NCBI GenBank assembly: GCA_943704495.1
Contig: CALSCR010000112.1
Location: 1-23,964, forward strand
DNA from: Pigoraptor chileana
Lineage: Eukaryota > Opisthokonta > Filasterea
Direction: 5' to 3'
DNA length: 23,964 nt
The position numbers and the translations under genes were made by a program. This document shows positions 1 through 9,681 of this stretch, in pieces. Position 1 is the stretch's first letter; every line of letters begins with the position of its first letter. The notes under the pieces were generated by a model. The model saw nothing but the letters and a program-made list of their open reading frames with translations, was not told where the DNA came from and did no database searches.

Positions 1-54
<54 letters not shown>
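1..54. repeat. (AG)n microsatellite at window edge
   Basis: Uninterrupted AG dinucleotide repeat from the first base to about position 54, some 120 bases upstream of the SNX3-like start codon. It lies in the promoter or 5' UTR of that gene and its true length is unknown because the window cuts it. Confidence 0.97.
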
Positions 55-58
<4 letters not shown>

Positions 59-175
59 GCACAGCTCCTCAAAGTACAAAACAGCGATAATAAGTGCATT
101 CGCACACTTCTTTTGTTGCAGCAACGCGAACGACGAACACCCAACTCACATTGTCGATAGCTGCACTTTTCGAAA

Positions 176-975
176 ATGATTGATCCGGAAGACACAGCCC
201 GTCTCAATCTCAAATCCCAGACGGCGGAGGAGGCATATGCAGAGCCTGCAAACTTTCTGGAGATTGATGTCCTTAATCCTGAGGTGCACGGCATTGGCCG
301 AAACCGTTATACCGACTATGAGATTCGCATGCGGGTGAGCCCCATACTTTGACGCACTTGTTTCGTCGGGAGTTCTCACTAGACCCCTTAGCTGATGTGG
401 ATCTCATCTACACTCGTATTGATTCGCTTTCCCAGACCAATCTTCCTATTTTCAAGATCAAATCGTGCTCTGTGCGGCGTCGCTACAGCGACTTTGAGTG
501 GCTGAAAGCTGAGCTCGAGCGCGACAGCAAGATCCTCGTCCCGACACTGCCTGGCAAGGCCATTCTGAAGCAAATAAACCCTCTCAAAAAGGATGACGGT
601 ATCTTTGAGGACGAGTTTATTGAGGACCGTCGCAAGCTTCTGGAGGGATTCATCAACAAGTGGGTATTTGCAATTGTGTGACATTCTGTAGGCTATCGCT
701 TCTCTCTCTCACACAAATGTACTATGTGTGCATGGAGTATTGTGTAGATGCAAGTTCTGGTCTCAGTGACGCTTCATACGTTCTGTCACTGGTGCTCACC
801 TTGTTATTGTCGCACACTTTGTGGTTGTGGTTGCTGTTGTTATTGCCGTTGCCGTTGCCGTTGCTGTTTTTATAGGATTGCCGGTCATCCCCTCGCGCAA
901 TCGGAGCGCTGTCTCCACATGTTCCTCCAGGAGCCAACCATCAACCGCGAGTATACACCGGGCAAGGTCCGCTGA
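176..975 (+). CDS. SNX3: Sorting nexin 3 homologue (PX domain protein), 3 exons
   Basis: Small PX-only sorting nexin that binds phosphatidylinositol 3-phosphate on early endosomes and helps retromer recycle cargo (family knowledge). Exons 176-334, 436-659 and 876-975 join in phase and give 160 residues, against 162 in human SNX3. Visible landmarks: NFLEIDV near residue 30, the R-R-R-Y-S-D-F-E-W PX signature at about residues 67-75 (lipid-binding arginines), LPGK near 95, DGIFEDEFIE, and a C-terminal block GHPLAQSERCLHMFLQ. These match SNX3/Grd19 almost residue for residue. The ATG is chosen because the N terminus then aligns with SNX3. Intron 2 carries a short TTGCCG hexamer repeat (about 843-863). 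No signal peptide or membrane segment, as expected for a cytosolic peripheral protein. Confidence 0.95.
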
Positions 976-2007
976 GACCTCAGTCGTGTTGATGGTCCTA
1001 TGGTGCGCTGTTCCCCTATGGTGCGTTGTCGATGCCTTGGTGGTCCCGCTGTGCATTGGCCCGTCATTGTCTGCTGTTGCGCGTTTCGTCGTTTCTTTTT
1101 TCCCCGTCATATTCAATCGCATCCATGCTGTTGCTCGTCGTGGGTGCGTGCATATGTTTGTATACCGGTGGATCGTGAGTGCCTGCCTTCTGCGTGTGCG
1201 TTGTGCGCGTGTGTCTGTGTCTTTCCTGTCACGCAACACTTGATTGCCAGCGTATGTCAATGCCAGGGCCAGTGCGTTTATCCGCATAAGCCCTTGTGAC
1301 TTCGACATATATTGTGGTAGTTTAGTCAAACTGCGTGTGAATGGAATGGCACTCTTCCTCGTTGCGCGTCGTTGACGATATAGCCACGCATTTTTGGATG
1401 AATTGGCTGGAATCACAAAGTGTACGGGGTCGCATGCAGCGTTCTTCAATACCTACCCTTACTGTGGAGTGTGTGTTGTCCAAATACGCTGCCGTTTAAG
1501 TTTTGGGGCTGCGTCGCCCGCCTCTATTGTTCGTGCGGTCCGCGGGCATATCCAACGACACAACACTCCCAATCTGTGTGTTGCACTGAAGGGATGGGCA
1601 ATGTGACCCTGTCGACACAAGTCAAGTGTAGCAGAGTCCCCACAATACTGCGCACGATGGTGCAGCGACAACGCATTTGCGACGTGCATAACGGTGTGCG
1701 AACTGATCTTGTGCGACAACGACCGTAATATCGATGCTCACTCCGGGATTCGGATTGCTAGTGACGTCATAGCCAATGGCCACTTATTATGAGTTTACTA
1801 TGACAAAAAATGTGGCCGTAAATCAAAAAGAAGTGGCAGTGAATTGTTGATTATTGTGAGCGACGACAAATCCGGGAAGTCGCACTAATCAACAACGCAT
1901 CCGGCTTCATCCTTTTCAGAAGGTCATACATATGTAGTGCTATTGTCTGTTGCGTGTGGTGTGTCTGTCTGCTTGGCTTCCTAGTGTGGCCTTGTGGATC
2001 TAATGAA
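976..2007. other. Non-coding stretch between SNX3 and HBS1
   Basis: About 1 kb with no exon I can support. The left part is GT-rich 3' flank of SNX3. The right part is less GC-rich and holds the CRE/CCAAT-like promoter elements of HBS1. Open frames here overlap SNX3 exon 3 in antisense or have no conserved block. No AATAAA polyadenylation signal was noticed just after the SNX3 stop. Confidence 0.6.
1762..1777 (+). promoter_or_regulatory. CRE-like palindrome next to a CCAAT box
   Basis: The perfect palindrome TGACGTCA (1762-1769) is the consensus for CREB/ATF bZIP factors. It is followed three bases later by CCAAT (1773-1777), the NF-Y consensus. The pair lies about 240 bases upstream of the HBS1 start codon, a usual promoter distance. 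Function is inferred from the motifs alone. Confidence 0.45.
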
Positions 2008-5000
2008 ATGGCGCGGCACAGGAATATTCGCAACCTCGATTTTGACGAAGGTGAGGAGCCCATCACGTTGTCTTTGGCGTGGATCTGTTTGTGTCGCATT
2101 TCGCGGCAGAAAGCACCTCTCTCTCCCTCTCTCTTGCGGCAATCGCAATATTGAAACTGACTGCTGTTTACATCGCAGACGATTATGACGACGAGGACTA
2201 CCTGGGCCGATCCTATGACGATCCATGCCTGAGCCCGACATCTGGTGCGTTTCTTGTGGGATAGTCGCCACGTAATTGCGGGTTGTTGTTCGATCACTGG
2301 ATATGCACATGCCTGCAAACGAATACGCACTACACATTCCCACACACACACGAATGCACATATCGCCCCTCAGTTTGCTTACCTCCTTGTCTGCATGCCT
2401 TGTGCGCGTGGTTGCAGAGGGTTTTGTGTACCGCCGCGATGGCAACCAGTTGGGCTCGTATCTTGCCCCTGCACCGACGTCTGGTGTGTCTGCCGGAGCG
2501 GTGACCAGAGGGGGTCCCGCGCCCGCGGCGCCGCCTGTCGTGCAACCCAATGGCAAGCAGAGGGAGGCGCGCGATGCTCCGCTCACAGACGAAGAAAGAG
2601 GTTGGTATGGTCAGGGTGGCTGTCTCAATCTTGCAGGTTAAGAACACCACTCGCACTCTCTTGTGGTGTGAATGGCATCCATAGTGGTGTGGTTGCACTC
2701 GCGGCACTGGTCGGCGCTCCCATGCCCCCTGTGTTTTACTCATACTGAACCGCCCCCATACCGCTCAGCCCTACTGTTCTCCGTGCGTGACCACGTGTAC
2801 TCTATTTTTGGAGAAGAATATTTGGACGACGAGATCGACGACGCCGCGCTTAGGGCTGGATTTGACCCTGAGCGCACCGTCGCACTTCTGTTGGAAGGAA
2901 AAGGTGTGCAAATTGTGTGTGTGTCTGTGTGTGTGTTCCGTGTATATTTTGAGGATGTAGGATTCAAGTCAGTGTCTTATGCACTGTGTCCATGATTTCA
3001 CAAAAACGCACTGGCCCCCGCTATTCGGGAAACCAGCTTTCACCCCTGTTGTCGCCTCACGAGAGAGAGACAGAGACAGATAGAGAGATGTAGGATTCAA
3101 GTCAGTGTCATAGGCGCTGTGCCCATGGACTCCACAGACAGATAGAGAGACAGAGACAGAGATGTATGAGTCAAGTCAGTGTTTCAGGTGGTGTGCACAT
3201 GGACCCTACAAGACAGAGACAGAGAGAGAGAGAGAGAGTGTGTGTGTGTGTGTGTGTGTTCTGTGCATGTGCCCAAGTACATTGTCAACACATGGATTAG
3301 TATGTATTCGTCTGGCCCTTATTTCTCCGCTCTCTGTTTTGATGCACACCCACAAGGTAAGTGTCCGCAGGAAGTGCCTCGTCAGTCTCCAGGGATAACC
3401 GCAATCTCCACTTGCCAGGCAACACTGCCTCCGCCATCCCGCGCTCCACTGCTCCCACTGCCCCCGCTGCCCCACTGTTGCCGCTTGCGTCCCTGGGCTC
3501 GCTGGGTGCGCACCCCGCCCCGTCACTCTCGAATGCTCAGCCGCCGCCGATGGGCAGCCTCGCCTCGCTAGCCGCACTTCCGACAAAGGCGGCTCCACCT
3601 GTGCGAGCACCCGACTCGGCTGCCATGACAGCGCCGTATGGGTCTCTGTCGGCCCTTGCTCAGCTTGCCTCTGCGCCAACCTCTGCTGTGCCTCGCGCGG
3701 CTCCCGCCGGTGGATTGGGTGCCATTGCTGGTCTTGGTTCATTGGGCTCGCTGGCATCACTCGTGCCGCGCGCGCCGCAGTCGTCTCCATCGGCACCGGC
3801 TGTTCCTAGCGTGGCAGGAGGGCTATTGCCACGTGATGCTCTTGGGAGGGCATCTTCTACATCCCATCACCGTGATGGTGCGACTGGAAAGAGCGATGGC
3901 CCTGTGGCAGGGAACAGCAGCGGGGCACGCGCGGTGGCAGTGGCAGTAGCAGGGGCTGCGGGGGCAGGGGCTGTGGGGGCAGGGGCTGTGGAAGCGGGGG
4001 CAGTGGGGAAAGAATCCGCCAACGCCCAATGTGCCCCGCATCCGTCGATGTTTGCCGTGTGCATGTGTCTTGGCGAAGGGTCCTGCGACACAGCGGCCGC
4101 TTCACTGCGACGGCTCCCGTTTGACGGACCGTCATTGTTGTTTTCCGCAGGTGGCACCTTTGCGGACTCATTTTCAGGACCCTCTCCCGATGATATTGTG
4201 TTGGCCCATCGCGGTGTGTGCGAGTATGTGTGTGCGTACATTTGCATGTGAATGTGCGAGTGTTGTGTGTGTGTGTATGTGTGTGTTACGCAAACGTCGA
4301 ATGGTTGGCGATAAGGATTAGTTTGAGTTGGGTTGACTTGAACAGGCAATTTTCCTCCGCAGGAAATGCTCTGGGATTTTCTGCAGCTCCGGAAGCAAAG
4401 AAGTCGGAGGACGTGCCCAAGCGTCTTGACAAAGAGATCGCATCGCTGAACTTGAAATCCGACGTGTAAGCGAGGCTGATGCAACGTGTTCATGATGGAG
4501 TCACATGTGGTCTTATTGTTTCAACAGCGGTGTGTTGTGTGACTGTTGCGCCCGCTGACACATGCCACTCGCCGCGTGTGTGTGCAGGCGGAGGGATGCC
4601 ACCAAGGCGGCGGCTGGTGCGACGTCGCGGACGCACACTGCAACGCAGCCTCAGACTCAGAATCCGACTCACACTCAGACTCAACCGCAGTCGCGCGATC
4701 GCTCACAGCCGCAGACGCCTGCCACGCGTACTCCTGTGGAGCTGCAGAGCCCGTGCCTGTCACCGAAATCAGTGCGCCGTGCCAATGCAGCGACGGCGGA
4801 TGTGATTGCCGAGTACAAAAAAGCGCGTGTTGCGGGAAAGGATGCGATGAATCTGATCGTCATTGGTGGGAGGCTGTATCCAAGAGTGCCAGAGCGGCCT
4901 CCGCTCAATGCGACAGCTTGTCAGAGTTGCAGTAATGCATCTGCTGACTTTGTGGACTAATGTGGAATGTTGATGGGTGATTGATGTGGCGGGGACTGGA

Positions 5001-7597
5001 ATGGGACTGATGGTGTCCCTTGTCTCTACAACGTGTGCGTATGCTGAACGTTAGTCGTTTGTGCATCTCGCGTGCAAGGCCATCCCATAATCATTCTATT
5101 GGGCGCTGACCGCTCGCTCCTTGTGCTGCTCTATCTTCTGACCTGTGCTTGTGCGTGTGTGTTGCACGCAGGCCATGTTGACGCCGGGAAAAGCACTCTT
5201 ATGGGGCATCTGCTTTTCAAGCTTGGGGAAGTCAACCAGCGGACCATGCACAAGTATGTTGTGTTCGCTGTGTGTACATGCGTGCGCGTCTGTATTTTTT
5301 GTGGGTGTTTTCAAGTGTCGGGTATCGGCGTTGTGCGCACATCTGATTTGTGGTGTCACTGTGCAGATTTGAGTCTGAATCGAAAAAGGCCGGCAAATCA
5401 TCCTTTGCCTATGCGTGGGTTCTGGATGAGACCGCCGAGGAGCGGAGCAGGTGGGCGCATGGCCGCCATGATGTCACCTTGTTGGTCGTCTGTCTGCTTA
5501 GTCGCCTTTGCTGGTGCTGATGGGCTGACGGATGAACTGCAGGGGCATCACAATGGAGGTCTCTGTGACGAAATTCGAAACCTCTTGCAAGAAGATTGTG
5601 CTTCTCGACGCGCCCGGTCACCGTGACTTCATTCCAAGTATGATATCCGGCGCTGCACAGGTCAGTCTCTTCCTTTCTTTGTATCCTATGTGCTTTTTCC
5701 AAGTGTCTCTTGGTTTCGCTGTGGTTGCTTCATAGTTTCGCACGACATGCTTATGCATTGAGCCTGACTGATCACGTGAGTGTGATGTGCATCGTAGGCG
5801 GACGTCGGCATCTTGGTCGTGGATGCCAGCCCCGGTGGCTTTGAGGCCGGATTCGAGAGCGGTGGCCAGACGCGGGAGCACGCTATACTTGCGCGCTCAC
5901 TCGGTGTCAATCAGCTTATTGTGGCCGTCAATAAGCTCGATGTCGTCGGTTGGTCCCGGGAGCGATTCGACGATATATCGAGTCGCATGCGCCAGTTCCT
6001 GAAACAGGCGGGCTACAAGGAAGAGGCGCTTTCATTTGTGCCGTGCAGCGGTCTCTCTGGTGAGAATTTGGTGTCGCGCACTGAGGCGCGGCTGTCGGCT
6101 TGGTACACGGGCCCGTCCATAGTGGAGCAGATTGACCGCTTTGCCCCAGTCGAGCGGCCGGTGGAAAAGGCGTTGCGGCTCTCTGTCGCGGATGTGTTCA
6201 AGGGTTCTTCGGGTGGGATTACTGTCGGCGGGAAGATCGAATCTGGGGTGCTCCAGGTTGGAGACCGCGTGCTGGTCGCGCCGTCGGGTGAACTGGCTGC
6301 CGTAAAAGGTGCGCTTTTGAGTGAGGGGAAGTGGACGGAAGTGCATTTGCGTTGCAATTTGAACGATGCTCGTCGTTGGGAACAGGGAGGATTGTTGGCA
6401 ATAATCGCGCGTTGCGCCGCATTGCTGTCTGCATGCTGACATGCTTGAATGTTCGCCTGCACCGCATTGATGTCTGCATGCTGACATGTTTGAATGTTCG
6501 CCTGCACCGCATTGCTGTCTGCATGATGACATGCTTGAATGTTCGCCTGCACCGCATTGCTGTCTGCATGCTGACATGCTTGAATGTTCGCCTGCACCGC
6601 AGCCATCGAGGCCCACGACACGGCGGTTCCGTGGGCCGTTGCCGGGGACAATGTGAATGTGTCCATAGCTGGCATCGAACCCGCGCATGTCAGGTAGCTG
6701 CTGATTGTACTTAAATGGTTGCGTGTGGGAATGGCACGGGGCCCAAGTCAGAGGAAGTGACAGAAAGCACGCGCTCGACTTATCTATTGCGTAAGGGATT
6801 CCTAACCAATCGATCCCCTACTGAGATAATGTACAATCCGCACATGCCGTGCATCTTTCTTGCTGCAGCGTGGGCAACGTATTGTGTGATCCGTCGTTCC
6901 CCATTCGATCGACAGTCAAGATTGTCGCGCGCATCATTGTGTTTGACATTTCGGTGCCCATCACACCTGGATTTCCAGTGGGTGTTTGTTTGTGTCTGCT
7001 TTCTGTTGGCCACGCAAGCACCATCCACCCTCCTCTCAACAACACACGCATGCGCGCGCTTCGTTTGTCCGTGATGGGTCTTGGCATTTGTGGCAGTGAC
7101 CACAAAACGTCTGCCACGGTTTGCCCGCGAGGACTGCACCATGTGCTGACTTCCTGTGCGATGTGCGTGTGCAGGTTCTCTTCCACTTTCAGAGCGTGAA
7201 TGAGCCAGCAAACATCTCAAAGCTCGTGTCCCTCCTCAACCGTTCTACTGGCGAGGTTGTGAAGGAACGGCCCCGTTGCATCTCCAAAAACTCGAGTGCA
7301 ATAGTGGAGGTTACTACTCAACGCCCGGTCTCTGTGGATCTCTACCGCGATTCCAAGGAAATGGGTCGGTTTATGTTGCGATCAGGCGACAAAACGATTG
7401 CCGCTGGAGTGATAACGGAGGTTGGTCCCATTTGTTGGCATGCTGCTGTGTTCTGTTGCACCGGCCGCACGTCCTGCATGCGCTCCCTGTCCCTCTGTTC
7501 TACCTCGCTCTCCCCTTCCAGTGCACTCCATTCCACCACGTGCTGACGCGTTCCTCATCATGGGTCGGCATCATGGGCCTCGCCTGCGCAGCTGTAG
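2008..7597 (+). CDS. HBS1L: HBS1-like translational GTPase (ribosome rescue), about 15 exons
   Basis: eRF3-like GTPase that with Dom34/Pelota frees stalled ribosomes (family knowledge). Exons: 2008-2050, 2179-2244, 2418-2600, 2769-2903, 3371-4213, 4363-4465, 4588-4865, 5172-5253, 5367-5450, 5543-5660, 5798-6308, 6603-6693, 6869-6977, 7175-7420 and probably 7592-7597 (CTG TAG). The N terminus MARHRNIR plus an acidic stretch is the HBS1 signature. Exon 4 is the UBA-like HBS1_N domain. GTPase motifs seen: [25 protein letters not shown]. The C terminus has the eEF1A-like barrels, ending [19 protein letters not shown]. The length is about 965 residues against 684 in human; the excess is exon 5, rich in Ala, Ser, Pro and Gly with repeated GSLASL-like units. 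Bases about 4031-4150 may be an intron without stops. The terminal exon is the weakest part. All phases agree. Confidence 0.92.
2954..3260 (+). repeat. Interrupted tandem repeat plus GA/GT microsatellite in HBS1 intron 4
   Basis: Three diverged copies of a roughly 40-bp unit containing GTCAAGTCAGTGT-like sequence start near 2954, 3087 and 3161. They are separated by GAGACAGAGACAGATAGAG-type purine spacers. The array ends in a pure (GA)n-(TG)n run at about 3221-3259. It lies wholly inside the largest intron of HBS1 (2904-3370). Confidence 0.8.
3936..4012 (+). repeat. Coding minisatellite in HBS1 exon 5
   Basis: G-rich direct repeats of about 18 bases (GGGGGCAGGGGCTGTGG-like) encode Gly-Ala-Gly-Ala-Val steps in the low-complexity part of HBS1. 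The run is C-rich on the other strand. It sits just before the possible in-frame intron and may vary in copy number. Confidence 0.7.
6424..6602 (+). repeat. 45-bp minisatellite, four copies, at the 3' end of HBS1 intron 11
   Basis: Four nearly identical 45-base units begin at 6424, 6469, 6514 and 6559 and differ at only a few positions. Each unit ends in a CACCGCAT context, except the last, which ends CACCGCAG and is used as the splice acceptor for the exon starting at 6603. Because 45 is a multiple of three, spurious open frames run through the array on both strands. Confidence 0.95.
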
Positions 7598-7622
7598 GTT
7601 TGCTGCACAGGCGACTGTGGGC

Positions 7623-8692
7623 CTATTTCTTTTGGGTACTGCCCAGCGTGGATGCCTTGATGGTCGCCTCTTCGACAGCGCGCGCAATGTGGCCCCGCAC
7701 GCCGCCGTCCTCGAGGCGAAGCAGTCCTGCAATTGTGCACCCGCCGGGGGTGGTGACGGCATCGCGCAGTACGGCCGGGTGCTCGCGTGTACCGAGCACG
7801 AGGCTTCCCGCACCAACAACCGTCTGTGCGGCCAGGCGCAGAGCTACGTCGCGGGGCATGCCCATTCGTGTGGCCCCGTCCGCCAGCGATTCAATAAAAA
7901 GCCTGCAACACCAATCACATCACCCACACATCACGGAGAGCGATGGCATACCATTAGGAGTGTGTGGTGGAAAGCCGATAGTGGATGAGCGGGGTATGTG
8001 CATGGCGGCACCCACATTACAAACGCCGGTCCGCTGCCCGACAAGGCGGTGACCGTGTCAAAGTGGGTCTCGGGTAGTGTGAGGCACAGACCCAGAGGCG
8101 AAAAGAGTCCCGTTGCAAATGCGACGTCCCCGGGAGTCGCCGTGGATCCACCTGCGACAACAGTTGCGCCCTGACGCACCCGCGTGGGGGTGTTGCTCAT
8201 CGCCCGCACAACGCGCGCACCGGGCACAAGTTCCTCCAGCCGCTGGAGAGAGACACCGCTGCATATACTGATGAGAAGTTTGCCAACAAGCGCATCCGTG
8301 ATCCCGCTTTCCCTCGCAAAGGCTTCTACCATGTACGGCTTCACCCTAATCGCACGGTTATTGCAACGGGTGGGAGGAGGGACATTTGCACGATATGTCA
8401 GGAATCAAACCAGAGTCATCAGTTTGGCCGCCGATATTTATGCAGTCAACGATACTTACCCCAACACAACAGCGCTAGCGCTCTTGCACGCCATCACATT
8501 ATCGGTTTGAACACTAATGTGAAACTTTTCCTGCAATGCCGACGCTGATTCCACACTGCGAACTGTTGCAACAATGCTTTCCCTGTCCAACAATGTTTCC
8601 GCAAGGAGACCTGACAAGATTGCGGAACCCATTGATCCACATCCCACAAATGCCAGCTTGCCATCGCACAGGAATGCCTTCGGACCATCCAT
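7623..8692 (-). CDS. PYCR: Pyrroline-5-carboxylate reductase, 3 exons
   Basis: Reduces delta-1-pyrroline-5-carboxylate to proline with NAD(P)H, the last step of proline synthesis. Exons on the minus strand are 8692-8460, 8345-8016 and 7902-7623, giving 280 residues, within the family range. The Rossmann dinucleotide-binding loop is FVGCGSMGSAI near residues 15-24. Then come GVKPYM, a VVRAMSNTP block, the family signature SGSGPAFVMLFIESLADG (split by intron 2), MGMPRDVALRLAAQ, and TTPGGCTIAGL near the C terminus. The intron 2 donor is set by the signature: only the site after AT restores FVMLFIESL. The start is the ATG just before the Rossmann strand. I see no clear mitochondrial presequence, so a cytosolic enzyme is likely. 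Its stop lies about 25 bases from the predicted HBS1 stop on the other strand. Confidence 0.95.
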
Positions 8693-9681
8693 TTTTTGTG
8701 TTCTTTAAGTGGCACGAATCCATCTCGCGTTGCGTGTGGACATCTTAAATAGAATTAGTTGTTTCGGCACAGACGGTAATTTTCCTGTCCTTGTCTTACC
8801 GAGACTGATGCCCAAAATTCGCTAATAGTGCCAAGTCTAAGTCAACGTTTACGCACATTATTCATTCGCTTATAAGTAGCTGCACATGCAAGGAGACCAA
8901 CGTGCAGCACCAACAAAACGTGCGCTGCTCCTTTGTCTCTCTGCTCGTTTGTTGCTCATTAATACTCTTCTTGTTCGCGAGCTCTCTGTATTTCGTGGAG
9001 CCCATATATAGCTAAGCGCTATTAAGTTGTGGGGGATTTTCAAGATATGTGGCCTTTGCAGTCTTCCTCTTTCGAGGGGTGTGCAAAGGACTGCACATGC
9101 AAGGAGACTGAAAGTGCAGCACCAACAAACGTGCGCTACTTGGCTCGTTTTTTGCTCGTGGGTACTCTTCTTGTGCACAAGATATTGACAATTTTTGTAT
9201 TTCGTGGAGCCCATAGCTAAGCGCTATTATAAGTCGGGAGTTTCGAGATAGATAGCCTTGCAGTCTTCCCCTTTCGAGTGGTGGACAAAGGGTGGAGATG
9301 TTTTTCGTTTCACGTCAACTTCAACACACTTTTATGGTAGCATACATCAAAAATACAAGTGTTTGATGTTGGATAACGCAACTGTTTCTTGTTTTCTTAG
9401 TGTATTTTGGTGAATAAACAAAGATATGCCACATACGTATGATTACGTATTAAAAATTGTGGGTACAAAAATTGGATGTGGCCATTTTCATTGATATGTC
9501 TTTGTGTGTATATTCAGTCTGCATCTGAAACGCAATATGACGGTAAACAATGCCGAATACGTTTAACTACATGTAATTTACTAATTGTGGCAAAATTGAA
9601 TGGTTGATGTGATTCGTTCTGCAATAAAACTGTCACTGCGGGAAATCACAGTTCCAATTTGTCATTTGAATGCGCATATTT
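8693..9681. other. Spacer between P5CR and the TPP1-like gene
   Basis: About 1 kb with no supported exon. It should contain the P5CR promoter (right of 8692, minus strand) and the 3' flank of the TPP1-like gene. The centre is a diverged tandem duplication, listed separately. From about 9300 to 9680 the DNA is AT-rich and featureless. Confidence 0.6.
8880..9291. repeat. Diverged tandem duplication of a roughly 205-bp unit
   Basis: Copy 1 (about 8880-9090) and copy 2 (about 9091-9291) both start CTGCACATGCAAGGAGAC. They share blocks such as GCAGCACCAACAAA, TATTTCGTGGAGCCCATA, AGCTAAGCGCTATT and GCAGTCTTCC, and end in a CAAAGG context. By eye they are about 75-80% alike with small indels. The antisense frame at 8870-9214 is a by-product of the repeat. 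I recognise no transposon ends or terminal repeats. Confidence 0.85.

Noticed and set aside
796-1449. Antisense open frame of 217 codons after SNX3
   Set aside because: It overlaps SNX3 exon 3 and intron 2 in antisense, is rich in Arg/Thr and repeated codons from the hexamer repeat, and shows no conserved block.
976-2007. tRNA or other structured RNA gene in the first intergenic region
   Set aside because: No A-box/B-box pair or cloverleaf was recognised by eye here or in other gaps. A covariance-model search would be needed to exclude it.
6424-6602. Possible CRISPR-like array
   Set aside because: Units are directly adjacent with no unique spacers, in a eukaryotic intron. It is a minisatellite.
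6013-6688. Long frames on both strands through the 45-bp repeat
   Set aside because: The unit length is a multiple of three, so frames stay open by construction. Most of the stretch is HBS1 exon 11 in antisense plus intron.
7421-7546. Read-through extension of the HBS1 C terminus
   Set aside because: The added residues are Cys/Ser-rich and unlike any HBS1 tail. A donor sits exactly where homology ends. It is kept only as an alternative.
8870-9214. Antisense frame of 114 codons
   Set aside because: It lies entirely in the tandem duplication and repeats itself with it. There is no conserved block and no splice context.
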